A DNA stretch of 64,000 nt from Phycisphaerales bacterium (GTDB taxonomy: Bacteria > Planctomycetota > Phycisphaerae > Phycisphaerales > UBA1924). Under the pieces are notes generated by a model, which was not told the DNA's origin, did no database searches, and worked only from the letters and a program-made list of their open reading frames with translations. How positions within the stretch are numbered: the stretch's first letter is position 1; the number at the start of each line of letters is the position of its first letter. Below are positions 8,515-17,270 of this stretch, piece by piece. The position numbers and the translations under genes were made by a program. The stretch spans positions 49,881 through 113,880 of the forward strand of contig JALUWX010000107.1 of assembly GCA_027019265.1 (NCBI GenBank), written 5' to 3'.

Positions 8515-9588
8515 TCAGACCCCGGCGGGTTCGGCGGCCGGCTTGTCCACGAACACGGTCTGCGCGGGGGGTTGGTGCCATTCCGCGTTCTCGTGTTTCC
8601 CGGATTCCTGGTACCACTTAACCATGCGCCGGATCCCTTCCTTGAGCGGGACCTTGGGGGTGTACCCGGTCGAGAGGATTTTGTCCGCTTCGAACTTGGT
8701 CTGGGTCTTGAAGAGCTTTTTGATCCGGGCCGTCGAGATCGGGAGGTTCTTCCCCGTGAGCTTGATGACGACGTCGAAGGGGAGCCCCATCATCATCCCG
8801 ACCCAGTAGGGCACACCCGGCGCGGGTTTTTTCCCGAGACACTCGGACACGGTGTCCGAGATCTGGGTGCTCGTGAGGTCGGGCTTGTCGATGAAGTTGA
8901 AGACCTCGTAGGGCTCGATCTCCCGGTTGGGCTTTTTGGGGTTGAGCCCGAGGAGGAAGAGGGTCGCATCGACGATGTTCTCGACGTACGACAGGGACTT
9001 GATGTTGGTGCCTTCGCCGAAGCGGAAGTACTTCCCGGAGTCGATCTGACGGATGAGGGAGTACATGTTCGCGAAGTTGTGGACCCCGAAGGTGACGGTG
9101 GGTCGGATGATGAGTGCGCGTCGTCCGTCACCCTTCTTGGTCCATGCTTCGAAGACGTCTTCGCCCTTGCGTTTGGATCCGCCGTAGGGGGTGTTGGGGA
9201 TGGTTTCGGAGTGTTCGAAGTGGGGTGGGGGCGCGTCGCCGTAGGTCGCGACGGTGGAGTAGAAGACGACGGACTTCACACCCGCGCGGTCGAGCGCATC
9301 GCACAGGACCTGGGAGCCCCGTTCGTTGACGTCGTAGTAGGTGTCGTGCTCGATCCCGAAGTCGTGGTGCGCGGCGGCGAGGTGGACGACGAGATCGACC
9401 CCCACGAGCGCTCGGTCGAGCGCATCGGGGTCACGGATATCCCCCTTGATGTACGAGGATTCGGAGGCCGGGGTCCCGGGGGTGGGATCGACGAGGTCGA
9501 GGGTGAGGCGCTCGTGTCCCAGAGCACCGAGATCTCGGTGGAAGTATTCGGCGATAAAGCCGGAGCCACCGGTGATCAGGATCTTCAT
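8515..9588 (-). CDS. NAD-dependent epimerase/dehydratase (extended SDR)
   Basis: A 357-residue extended short-chain dehydrogenase. It has the Rossmann motif ILITGGSGFIA (GxxGxxA) at residues 3-13, the acidic residue for NAD ribose after the second strand (LTLDLVD), the HLAAAHHD strand, the catalytic-type Ser in VFYSTVATYG, and the YxxxK pair as YGGSK. Such enzymes epimerise or dehydrate nucleotide sugars, or oxidise sterol-like alcohols (3-beta-HSD branch). The C-terminal half has a segment with MKWYQESG-like residues common in this superfamily. It stands alone on the minus strand with 123 nt to the SLC13 permease gene. The substrate is not readable; a sugar nucleotide is likely given the flanking glycan genes. 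Confidence 0.8.
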   Translation of the reverse strand: MKILITGGSGFIAEYFHRDLGALGHERLTLDLVDPTPGTPASESSYIKGDIRDPDALDRALVGVDLVVHLAAAHHDFGIEHDTYYDVNERGSQVLCDALDRAGVKSVVFYSTVATYGDAPPPHFEHSETIPNTPYGGSKRKGEDVFEAWTKKGDGRRALIIRPTVTFGVHNFANMYSLIRQIDSGKYFRFGEGTNIKSLSYVENIVDATLFLLGLNPKKPNREIEPYEVFNFIDKPDLTSTQISDTVSECLGKKPAPGVPYWVGMMMGLPFDVVIKLTGKNLPISTARIKKLFKTQTKFEADKILSTGYTPKVPLKEGIRRMVKWYQESGKHENAEWHQPPAQTVFVDKPAAEPAGV

Positions 9589-9711
9589 CTCGAGCCCTTT
9601 CGTCGTCCCAAACGGGGATCCGCGTCAGTGGTACGCGGATCCGTGTCCATAGTTCATTGTTGTCATGAAGATCGGCGATCGTGGGGGATCGGTGTGATGT
9701 TTGAAGGGGAT

Positions 9712-11541
9712 TCAGGAGGAGAATCCGCCGTAGAGGAGGGGTGCGAGCGCGACACAGAGGATCCCGCAGATCAGGGTCAGGGGCCCCCCGAAGCGTGTGT
9801 AGTCGAGCCACTTGTACCCACCCGGACCCATGACCATCAGGTTCGTCTGATAACCGATCGGGGTCGAGAACTCGCACGAAGCGGCGACGGTGATCGCGAT
9901 GATGAAGGGGAGGGGGTTCAGGGACTGCTCGGCGGCGACGGCGACGGCGATGGGGAACATCAGCACGGCGGCGGCGTTGTTGGTCATCGTGGCCGTGAAG
10001 ATCGAGGTCAGCGCGTAGACGGCCGCGAGCAGCCCCCAGGGTCCGAGGGCTTGCGCCGAGGTGACGATGCTGTGCGCGATGGTTTCCGCGAGCCCGGTTT
10101 TGGTCATCGCGGCCCCAATCCCGAAGGACGCGCCGATGACGACGAGGATCTGGAAATCGACCCCCCGGCGCGCCTGGGGTCCGGTGCAGCATCGCGCCAC
10201 GACCATGAGCCCGGCGGCGAGCATGGCGGCGACCATGGGCTCGAGGATCCCGAAGCTGAGGATCAGGACGAGGATCGCGAGCACGGAGAGCGCGATCCAG
10301 GCGCGATCGTGGCGCAGGGCGGCCGGGGTGATGCGCTCGTTGACGAGGTAGAAGTCACCCACAGCGCCGAACCGGTCCGCGAACCCGGGGGGCGCTTCGA
10401 GGAGGAGGGTGTCGCCGGGGCGCAGACTGATCTCGCCCAGCTTCCCGGGGAGGTCCTGACCCTGACGACGGACGGCGACGACGACCGCTCCGTACCTGGT
10501 TCGGATCCCGGACTGACGGATCGTGAGCCCGACCAACGTGGAGTTGTTCGCGACGACGGCTTCCGTCAAGCGCAGGTTGGGTCGGTAGTGGGGGTCCGGG
10601 TCCTCATCGATGGACTCGTCCGGACCCGGGAGGGACGCTGGGACGAGCCCTTTGATCGATTGGAGATCGACGACGGACTCGAGATTCCCCACGAAAACAA
10701 GCACATCGCTGGCGCTGATGACTTTGTCGGGAGTGGCGACGAGTGTTTCGTGCTCGCGCTCGATGCGCGCAAGGAACAGACCCGGGAGATTCCGGAGCCC
10801 GGCGGATTCGATGGTCTTCCCGACGATGGGGGAGTTGGGCTCGACCCGGAGGGCGGCGTGGTACCCGGACCCGTCCGCGCGCTCGAGCTGGTCGAACAGA
10901 TCGTCCCGGTCCGGGAGGAGGGTTCGCCCCATGAGGATGATGTACGTGAGCCCGACGAGCGCGATGGGGATCCCCACGAGCGCGATCGTGAACATCCCGA
11001 ACTCGATGGTGGAGCCGTCGGGGGTGAGGAGTTGTTCATCCGAGACGAGCTTCGCGACGACGACGTTGGTCGAGGTCCCGATGAGGGTGCAGACCCCCCC
11101 GAGGATCGAAGCGAACGAGAGCGGCATGTAGAGGCGCGAGGGAGAGAGGTTCGATCGACGCGCGATCGCGGCGAGGGTGGGGAGGAACATCGCGACGATC
11201 GGGGTGTTGTTGATGAAGGCGCTCATCCCCAGCACGGGCGCGGCCATCCGGATCTGGGCGCCCCGTTCGGTCTTGGGCCGCCCGAGGAGGATCGCGGTGA
11301 TGCGCGCCATCGCGCCCGTCTCCTTCATCCCGGCGGCGACGATGTAGAGCATCGCGACGGTCATGACGGCTTGGTTCGCGAACCCCGAGATCGCTTCCTC
11401 GGGTTCGAGCACCCCCGTGATGAGCAAGACGAGAAGGACCCCCATCATGATGATGTCTGCGCCGAATCGGCCCAGCGCCATCGTCCCGATCATCAGGACG
11501 ATCAGCGATCCGGTCAGGATGGGTTCCCAGGACTCGATCAT
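9712..11541 (-). CDS. SLC13-family anion permease with two TrkA-C domains, likely sulfate uptake
   Basis: A 609-residue inner-membrane permease. N-terminal and C-terminal helical bundles flank a soluble centre (about residues 225-400) with two RCK-C/TrkA-C domains (PIVGKTIESAGLRN and STLVGLTIRQSGIR). The membrane part carries the SNTTP-like motif of this family as FINNTPIVAMFLP and a second MTNNAAAVLMFP, which bind Na+ and the dianion. Members move sulfate, phosphate or dicarboxylates. Its ATG lies 3 nt after the stop of the PAP-phosphatase gene, in an operon with cysC, so sulfate is the likely substrate. This is inferred from context. Confidence 0.85.
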   Translation of the reverse strand: MIESWEPILTGSLIVLMIGTMALGRFGADIIMMGVLLVLLITGVLEPEEAISGFANQAVMTVAMLYIVAAGMKETGAMARITAILLGRPKTERGAQIRMAAPVLGMSAFINNTPIVAMFLPTLAAIARRSNLSPSRLYMPLSFASILGGVCTLIGTSTNVVVAKLVSDEQLLTPDGSTIEFGMFTIALVGIPIALVGLTYIILMGRTLLPDRDDLFDQLERADGSGYHAALRVEPNSPIVGKTIESAGLRNLPGLFLARIEREHETLVATPDKVISASDVLVFVGNLESVVDLQSIKGLVPASLPGPDESIDEDPDPHYRPNLRLTEAVVANNSTLVGLTIRQSGIRTRYGAVVVAVRRQGQDLPGKLGEISLRPGDTLLLEAPPGFADRFGAVGDFYLVNERITPAALRHDRAWIALSVLAILVLILSFGILEPMVAAMLAAGLMVVARCCTGPQARRGVDFQILVVIGASFGIGAAMTKTGLAETIAHSIVTSAQALGPWGLLAAVYALTSIFTATMTNNAAAVLMFPIAVAVAAEQSLNPLPFIIAITVAASCEFSTPIGYQTNLMVMGPGGYKWLDYTRFGGPLTLICGILCVALAPLLYGGFSS

Positions 11542-11544
11542 GTA

Positions 11545-12579
11545 TTACACATCATCGGCACCGATCCCAAGCTCCTTGATCGCGCGGAGCACGAGCCCGT
11601 GGACTCTGGGGGGGGCGCAGATCACGCCCTTGTTGTTCGCGAGCCCGCGCCCCTGGGAGAAGTCGAGGTTGCGCCCGTGGATGTCCGTCACGAACGCGCC
11701 GGACTCGGAGGCGATGCACGCGCCGGCGGCGTGGTCCCAGATGCGCTCGACGTAGTCCTTGCGCGTTGGGAGACGGAGGTACGCGTCCGCTTGTCCTCGC
11801 GCGACGACGGCGTATTTGCATTGGGAATCGAGACGGACGGGATCCCCGGCCGACCCGTGACCCTCGGACTCGATCCACTCCAGGATCCGATCCGTGTCAG
11901 AGACGTTCGAGTGCGCCGCTTCGACGGAGCCGCAGACACTGATCTCGTCCTCCTCGAAGTGATCGAGACGGGTGATCCGGATGGTGTCTGCGTGGATGTC
12001 GTCGCAGCGGGTTTCGTAGACCCCGTCCCCCTGGATCGCCATGTACAGACACCCGTGCTCGTCTCGTTCGTCGAGGGGCGCGGACATGTCGATCGGGAGG
12101 TTCGGGCACCCCATGACCCCGATGGTCGGGGTCCCGTTCTCGATGTATCCGAGCGCGACGGCGTATTGCTGGTTCCGGAGGAAGCCCTTGGTGCCGTCGA
12201 TCGGGTCGAGGGTCCAGAAGTGATCGTGGTGGGTGTCGGACGCGCCGAGATCGATCGCTTCGAGGATCTTCGTGTCGGTCGCGTCTTCCCAGACGGTTTT
12301 CGCCGCGGCGACGGTCGCGTCGAGGATCGCGGCGTTGTCTTCATCGCGCAGGAACTCGGAGTGCTCCTCCGCGACAAGCTTGAGATCCGACCCGAGCTTC
12401 TGGCGCAGGACCATCGCGACGACGGCTTGGGATGCATAGTCGGCGATCGTCACGGGGGATTTGTCGTCCTTCGTGATCTTCCGGATCGAGTCGAGGTTGT
12501 CCTGGACTTCCTTGCACACGATCGAAGCGGCGGTGACAGCTTCACGCGCAGCGGTGGCAAAGCGGGCGTAGTCGGTCAT
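11545..12579 (-). CDS. cysQ: 3'(2'),5'-bisphosphate nucleotidase, Hal2 type
   Basis: A 344-residue Mg2+-dependent, Li+-sensitive phosphatase of the inositol monophosphatase superfamily. The motifs are VAEEHSE (Glu pair at residues 71-72), DPIDGTKGF (125-133) and WDHAAG in the last quarter. The [15 protein letters not shown] run and GCPNLP match the eukaryote-like Hal2/Met22 branch rather than the shorter E. coli CysQ. It hydrolyses PAP, the by-product of sulfotransferases, to AMP. The ATG overlaps the cysC stop (ATGA, 12576-12579). The pairing with cysC and with sulfotransferases 7 kb away indicates that PAP removal is needed here. Confidence 0.9.
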   Translation of the reverse strand: MTDYARFATAAREAVTAASIVCKEVQDNLDSIRKITKDDKSPVTIADYASQAVVAMVLRQKLGSDLKLVAEEHSEFLRDEDNAAILDATVAAAKTVWEDATDTKILEAIDLGASDTHHDHFWTLDPIDGTKGFLRNQQYAVALGYIENGTPTIGVMGCPNLPIDMSAPLDERDEHGCLYMAIQGDGVYETRCDDIHADTIRITRLDHFEEDEISVCGSVEAAHSNVSDTDRILEWIESEGHGSAGDPVRLDSQCKYAVVARGQADAYLRLPTRKDYVERIWDHAAGACIASESGAFVTDIHGRNLDFSQGRGLANNKGVICAPPRVHGLVLRAIKELGIGADDV

Positions 12580-13211
12580 GATCGGGGTTCCTTCGGGATG
12601 AGGTCGCGCGCGATGAGCTCTTCGATGAGGCGCTGCGCGGCGTGTTCGATGGAGTATTGGGTTGTGTCGATCTCGATCTCGGGGTCCTCGGGGGTCTCGT
12701 AGGGGTCGTCGATCCCTGTGAAACCCTTGATCTCTCCTGCGCGGGCTTTCTTGTACAGACCCTTGGGGTCGCGCGATTCGCAGACCTCGAGGGGGGTGTT
12801 CACGAAGACCTCGAGGAAGGGGATGCCGTCCTTGGTGTGGGTGTCCCGGACGAGCTTCCGATCCGCGCGGTAGGGGGAGATGAAGGAGGAGAGGGTGAGG
12901 ACCCCGGAGTCGCTGAAGAGCTTCGCGACTTCCCCGACCCTCCGGATGTTCTCGGTCCGGTCCTCGGCGGAGAACCCGAGGTTCGCGTTGAGCCCGTGCC
13001 GGACGTTGTCGCCGTCGAGCCGGTAGCACAGGCAGTTCCGCTGGATGAGGGCGTGCTCGAGGGCGACGGCGATGGTCGATTTCCCCGAGCCCGAGAGCCC
13101 GGTGAACCACAGGGTCGCGCCCCGATGCCCGAGGACTCTGGCACGGTCATCCCGGCCGATCTCGCCGTCGTGCCAGACGATGTTGGAGGATTTGGGCTCG
13201 GGTTGGCTCAC
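12576..13211 (-). CDS. cysC: Adenylylsulfate kinase (APS kinase)
   Basis: A 211-residue kinase that phosphorylates APS to PAPS, close to the usual length of about 200. It has the P-loop GLSGSGKST (residues 38-46), the APS-site segments [12 protein letters not shown] and [22 protein letters not shown], and the [10 protein letters not shown] loop, all diagnostic of CysC. I chose GTG 13211 because GAGGA precedes it by 6 nt; the open frame continues upstream but without conservation to the family. It heads a minus-strand operon cysC-cysQ-SLC13 and is divergent from cysDN, so PAPS synthesis is split across two transcripts from one intergenic region. Confidence 0.94.
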   Translation of the reverse strand: MSQPEPKSSNIVWHDGEIGRDDRARVLGHRGATLWFTGLSGSGKSTIAVALEHALIQRNCLCYRLDGDNVRHGLNANLGFSAEDRTENIRRVGEVAKLFSDSGVLTLSSFISPYRADRKLVRDTHTKDGIPFLEVFVNTPLEVCESRDPKGLYKKARAGEIKGFTGIDDPYETPEDPEIEIDTTQYSIEHAAQRLIEELIARDLIPKEPRS

Positions 13212-13473
13212 AACGGGTCCTCGAATCAATGGACGGTGCTCGATCGACGATATGGCCGGACACGTCGCCGGTCCGAGAACCGGGCTGAGCAAACCATGGC
13301 GCTGTCTATACTTCGGTCCTCGGTCTGTCACGGGTCGGCGAATCTGCCTTGAGGGGCTGGAATCGTGGTCCGATGAGGTCCGAGACGCGGAACGCATGCG
13401 CACCCCGCGGATTCCTGAGGATCATGCGCGCCCTTCTCGGGACGCGAGCGACGACGACCCGGAGCGATCACGG
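13212..13473. promoter_or_regulatory. Divergent control region between cysC and cysD
   Basis: A 262-nt gap that must carry promoters for both the cysC-cysQ-permease and the cysD-cysN transcripts. A TATACTT stretch lies near 13307-13313 on the plus strand and could be a -10 element for cysD. I see no clear inverted repeat that would mark an operator. The assignment rests mainly on gene orientation. Confidence 0.4.
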
Positions 13474-14400
13474 ATGGCCCAATCGGCGGAACACACGCAG
13501 TACAAGCTGACCCACCTGAAAGCGCTGGAAGCGGAAGCGATCCACATCATGCGCGAGGTCGCCGCTCAGTTCGAGCGCCCGGCGCTGATGTTCTCGGGGG
13601 GGAAGGACTCGATCGTCATGGTCCGTCTCGCCGAGAAGGCGTTCCGGCCGGCGAAGTTCCCGTTCCCACTCCTCCATGTTGACACGGGACATAACTTCCC
13701 CGAAGCGCTGGAGTTCCGCGATGCGCTCGTGGATCGTTTGGGTGAGCGGCTCATCGTCCACAAGGTCCAGGACATGATCGACAAGGGGCTCGCAACGGAG
13801 GACCCGGGGCCGTTCCCGTCGAGGAACCGAGCGCAGATCCCGACCCTCCTGGACGCGATCGAGACCTACCGGTTCGATGCGCTCTTCGGGGGTGCACGCC
13901 GGGACGAAGAGAAAGCCCGCGCGAAGGAGCGGATCTTCTCGTTCCGGGACGAGTTCGGACAGTGGGACCCCAAGAACCAGCGCCCCGAGCTCTGGAACCT
14001 CTACAACGGACGTCACCAGATGGGCGAGAACATCCGGGTGTTCCCGATCTCCAACTGGACGGAGATGGATGTCTGGCAGTACATCATGCTCGAGGACATC
14101 GAGATCCCGAGCCTGTACTTCTCCCATCAGCGCGAGGTCGTGACGCGCATGGGTCAGCTCGTCCCTGTCGGGGACGACCCGTTCGGTCCCCGTGAGAACG
14201 AGACCCCCGTGACGAAGACGGTCCGGTTCCGGACAGTGGGGGACATGTCGTGCACGGCCGCGACTGAATCGCCGGCGGCGACCCTCGCGGACATCGTCGC
14301 GGAAGTCGCCGCGGCGCGCGCGAGCGAACGCGGGGCGCGTATGGACGACAAGAACAGCGAAGCGGCGATGGAAGACCGGAAGAAGGAAGGGTACTTCTAA
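13474..14400 (+). CDS. cysD: Sulfate adenylyltransferase subunit 2
   Basis: A 308-residue PP-loop ATP pyrophosphatase, the catalytic subunit of ATP sulfurylase, which adenylates sulfate to APS. It has LTHLKALEAEAIHIMREVAA at the start, the PP-loop SGGKDS (residues 41-46), PLLHVDTGHNFPE, and the C-terminal RFRTVGDMSCTAA, as in CysD. Length matches E. coli CysD (302). The ATG at 13474 follows GGAG (13461-13464) by 9 nt and begins right where family similarity begins; the frame is open upstream. Only 3 nt separate it from cysN, its GTPase partner. Confidence 0.95.
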   Translation: MAQSAEHTQYKLTHLKALEAEAIHIMREVAAQFERPALMFSGGKDSIVMVRLAEKAFRPAKFPFPLLHVDTGHNFPEALEFRDALVDRLGERLIVHKVQDMIDKGLATEDPGPFPSRNRAQIPTLLDAIETYRFDALFGGARRDEEKARAKERIFSFRDEFGQWDPKNQRPELWNLYNGRHQMGENIRVFPISNWTEMDVWQYIMLEDIEIPSLYFSHQREVVTRMGQLVPVGDDPFGPRENETPVTKTVRFRTVGDMSCTAATESPAATLADIVAEVAAARASERGARMDDKNSEAAMEDRKKEGYF

Positions 14401-14403
14401 GCG

Positions 14404-15735
14404 ATGACGACGAATACCGCCAATCAGCCCGAGCCCAGCGCGGCCGACGGTCAGGACTTCTCCTCCGACGCCTATCTGGGGATGGACCTGCTCCGGTTCC
14501 TGACCTGCGGGTCCGTGGACGACGGGAAATCGACCCTCATCGGTCGTCTCCTCTACGACTCCAAGTCCATCTTCGAGGACCAGCTCGAAGCGGCGGAGAG
14601 CGCCTCGCTCTCGCGCGGGGACGAGCGCATGAACCTCGCGCTCCTCACGGACGGGCTCCGCGCGGAGCGCGAGCAGGGGATCACGATCGACGTTGCGTAC
14701 CGCTATTTCGCGACCCCGAAGCGGAAGTTCATCATCGCGGACTGCCCGGGTCACGTGCAGTACACCCGCAACATGGTGACGGGCGCTTCGACGGCGAACC
14801 TCGCGCTGATCCTCATCGACGCGCGTCACGGGGTGATCGAGCAGACCCGTCGTCACTCGTTCATCACGAGCTTGCTGCGCATCCCCCACCTGGTGGTGTG
14901 TGTGAACAAGATGGACCTGGTGGACTGGGACCAAGCGACGTACGAGAAGATCCGGGACGACTTCGAGGAGTTCGCGGCGCGGTTCGAGATCAACGACATC
15001 ACGTTCATCCCGATGAGCGCGCTCCAGGGGGATAACGTCGTCACCCGTTCGGAGAACATGGACTGGTACCAGGGACCCTCGCTGCTCCATCACCTGGAGA
15101 ACGTGCACATCGCCGGGGACCGGGACATGATCGACCCGAGGTTCCCCGTCCAGTGGGTGGTCCGTCCCCAGAGCGACGAGTTCCACGATTACCGGGGGTA
15201 CGGGGGCCAGGTCGCTTCGGGGGTGTTCAAGCCCGGGGACGACATCATGGCGCTCCCGAGCGGGATGACCTCGAAGATCAAATCGATCGACATCGGGGGT
15301 GATTCGATCGATGCGGCGAGCCCGCCTCAGAGCGTGTCGATCCAGCTCGAGGACGACATCGATATCTCGCGCGGCGACATGCTGTGCCGACCCAACAACA
15401 CCCCCATGTCCGTCCAGGACATCGATGCGATGGTCGTCTGGATGACGGACCAGCCCATGGTGATCGGGAAGAAGTACACGATCCGGCACACCTCGAACGA
15501 GGCGCGCTGCATCGTCAAGGGGCTGAACTACCGGATCGATATCGAGACCCTCCATCGGGACGAGAGCGCGGAGAACCTCGGGCTCAACGAGATCGGGCGC
15601 GTCTCGATCCGGACGACCAAGCCCCTCCTGTGCGACCCGTACCGTCAGTGCCGCGCCACGGGGAGTTTCATCATCGTGGACGAGCAGACCAACAACACGG
15701 TCGGCGCGGCGATGATCATCGGCGAAACCAAGTAA
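14404..15735 (+). CDS. cysN: Sulfate adenylyltransferase subunit 1 (GTPase)
   Basis: A 443-residue translation-factor-like GTPase that couples GTP hydrolysis to sulfate activation by CysD. G motifs are G1 GSVDDGKST (residues 36-44), G2 with the QGITIDVAYRYF switch, G3 DCPGH and G4 NKMD, followed by EF-Tu-like beta-barrel domains. It lacks the C-terminal APS kinase domain found in fused CysNC proteins, consistent with the separate cysC across the intergenic region. It follows cysD by 3 nt and ends the transcript head; the next gene has its own promoter-like element 20 nt downstream. Confidence 0.95.
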   Translation: MTTNTANQPEPSAADGQDFSSDAYLGMDLLRFLTCGSVDDGKSTLIGRLLYDSKSIFEDQLEAAESASLSRGDERMNLALLTDGLRAEREQGITIDVAYRYFATPKRKFIIADCPGHVQYTRNMVTGASTANLALILIDARHGVIEQTRRHSFITSLLRIPHLVVCVNKMDLVDWDQATYEKIRDDFEEFAARFEINDITFIPMSALQGDNVVTRSENMDWYQGPSLLHHLENVHIAGDRDMIDPRFPVQWVVRPQSDEFHDYRGYGGQVASGVFKPGDDIMALPSGMTSKIKSIDIGGDSIDAASPPQSVSIQLEDDIDISRGDMLCRPNNTPMSVQDIDAMVVWMTDQPMVIGKKYTIRHTSNEARCIVKGLNYRIDIETLHRDESAENLGLNEIGRVSIRTTKPLLCDPYRQCRATGSFIIVDEQTNNTVGAAMIIGETK

Positions 15736-15754
15736 GTCCCTCCCCCATCGGGTC

Positions 15755-15760
15755 TATCCT
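15755..15760 (+). promoter_or_regulatory. TATCCT -10-like element, leaderless-type start
   Basis: TATCCT ends exactly 6 nt before ATG 15767. There is no normally spaced ribosome binding site. The geometry places the RNA start at or next to the start codon, as at several other genes in this window. Confidence 0.5.
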
Positions 15761-15766
15761 CGGAGC

Positions 15767-16486
15767 ATGGATATCCGTGTGCTCTCGATCGGGACCCTCA
15801 GCGCGCATCCCCTGTGGAACGAACGGACATCCGTGCGCACGGGTCACGCGACGACGACCCTCATCCGGACGGGGGATGCGACGATCCTCGTGGACCCGGG
15901 GCTCCCGGACCAGGTGATCGCCGCGCGTCTGAACGAGCGCGCGGGGATCGGTCCCGACAAGGTGACCCACGTGTTCCTGACGAGCTTCAACCCCGAGTGC
16001 CGGAGGGGGCTCGGGCTGTTCGACCACGCGCCGTGGTTGATCTCCGAAGCGGAGCGCGAGTCGATCGGGGTCCCGCTGGTCCAGTCCCTCGCGCGGATCG
16101 CGCAGAGCATCGAGGAAGCGAAGGCGGCCGGGGAGGAGGCGCACGAGGATCAGACGGCGATGCTGGAGATGCTCCAGCGCGACATCCAGGTGCTCCAACG
16201 AACCACGGCCGCTCCGGACTCAATCGCGCCGGGGGTCGATCTCTTCCCACTCCCCGGGGTGAGCGCGGGGATGTGCGGGCTCCTGATCTCCGAAGCGACC
16301 CGCACGACCCTGATCAGCGGCGATGCGGTCCCGACGCGCGAGCACATGGATAAAGCGCAGGTCCTCGGGGGCGCGCACGATCGTGAACAAGCGATGGCGA
16401 GTCTGAGCGAGGCGCTCGAGATCGCGGATGTGCTGATCCCGGGGCGCGACAACACGCTCCTCGTCCCGAGCAAACAACGCTTCTGA
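15767..16486 (+). CDS. Metallo-beta-lactamase-fold protein lacking the metal-binding motif
   Basis: A 239-residue protein with the layout of an MBL-fold hydrolase: two N-terminal strands ending in TILVDPGLP, then VTHVFLTSFNPECRRGL at the place where active members have THxHxDHxxG, later LISGDAVPT where an Asp ligand occurs, and ADVLIPGRDNTL near the C-terminal His ligand. Here the HxHxDH residues read S73, N75, E77 and C78, so at least three ligands are missing and a normal di-zinc site is unlikely. It may be a binding or regulatory derivative, or use a different metal site. It has no membrane segment. The next gene is secreted and unrelated. Confidence 0.7.
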   Translation: MDIRVLSIGTLSAHPLWNERTSVRTGHATTTLIRTGDATILVDPGLPDQVIAARLNERAGIGPDKVTHVFLTSFNPECRRGLGLFDHAPWLISEAERESIGVPLVQSLARIAQSIEEAKAAGEEAHEDQTAMLEMLQRDIQVLQRTTAAPDSIAPGVDLFPLPGVSAGMCGLLISEATRTTLISGDAVPTREHMDKAQVLGGAHDREQAMASLSEALEIADVLIPGRDNTLLVPSKQRF

Positions 16487-16520
16487 TCTCTGAACCAATG
16501 GAGCAACCAAGGATGTCGCG

Positions 16521-17231
16521 ATGAACAGAACACACACCACGATCGCGATGAGCGCGCTGCTCCTCACGGGTCTCGTTTGTGCTGAACCCTTCGTGTCCGA
16601 AGATCCCCCGTTCACCTTCGAGATCCCGGAGGGGTGGACGAAGGTTCCCGAGGCCGAGCTCCAGTCGCTGAAAGACACGGTGTACGGGATGGTCGATGAT
16701 CGGTCCTTCGAGTACATCGATGCGTACGCGCACGACGGGTCGTTCCTGTCCGGTGTGTACCTGATCGTCCAGACCTCGGATCATCAGCTCAACGGGAAGA
16801 TGACCTGGGCGCAGTACGAATCCGCGCTGCGGATCGGGTTCGGGGATGTCCCCGAGATCATCGAAGGGCTCAACGAGCGATCCGGGGGGGTGCTGGGTTC
16901 GGAGTTCTCCGGGTACACGTTCGAGGAAGACGAGCAACGCACGATCCTGCGCTTCACCCAGAACGACCCGGTCCTGGGTGTGACCTACGGGGTGTCGTAC
17001 ATGTTCCCGGGGTCGGAAACCCAGGTCCAGATCAACTACTACCTCCCGGACGGCGCACCCGAGCTGCTCGAAATCATCGAGAAGAGCGCGGACACCTTCG
17101 AGATGGGCGCTCCGAACACGTGGACCCCGGGATCGCACAAACCCTGGGCGAAGTACACCCCGATCATCATCGGCGCGGTCGTCGGCGGGTTGTTCGGGAC
17201 CCTCTCGGTCCTCCGGAAGAGCAAGAAGTAG
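16521..17231 (+). CDS. Exported, C-terminally membrane-anchored protein of unknown function
   Basis: A 236-residue protein. Residues 1-21 form a signal peptide (MSALLLTGLVCA). The body holds PFTFEIPEGWTKVPEAEL, a pattern seen in many secreted proteins of the PsbP/DUF1795-like type, then beta-rich sequence, and the C-terminus has one membrane helix (IIIGAVVGGLFGTLSVL) followed by RKSKK, which would leave the tail in the cytoplasm. The ATG at 16521 follows AAGGA by 7 nt. It lies 39 nt before the AlgI-like gene and could be part of that surface-acetylation operon. No catalytic motif is visible. Confidence 0.75.
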   Translation: MNRTHTTIAMSALLLTGLVCAEPFVSEDPPFTFEIPEGWTKVPEAELQSLKDTVYGMVDDRSFEYIDAYAHDGSFLSGVYLIVQTSDHQLNGKMTWAQYESALRIGFGDVPEIIEGLNERSGGVLGSEFSGYTFEEDEQRTILRFTQNDPVLGVTYGVSYMFPGSETQVQINYYLPDGAPELLEIIEKSADTFEMGAPNTWTPGSHKPWAKYTPIIIGAVVGGLFGTLSVLRKSKK

Positions 17232-17270
17232 GACACACAGGGAAGCACGGAGCGAGGTTGAACCCGGGGC

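Noticed and set aside
8572..12702. A very long open frame on the plus strand opposite the epimerase, permease and cysQ genes
   Set aside because: It is antisense to well-supported genes, consists of low-complexity Asp/Glu/Arg/Val/Gly sequence, and is explained by the strong G/C third-position bias.
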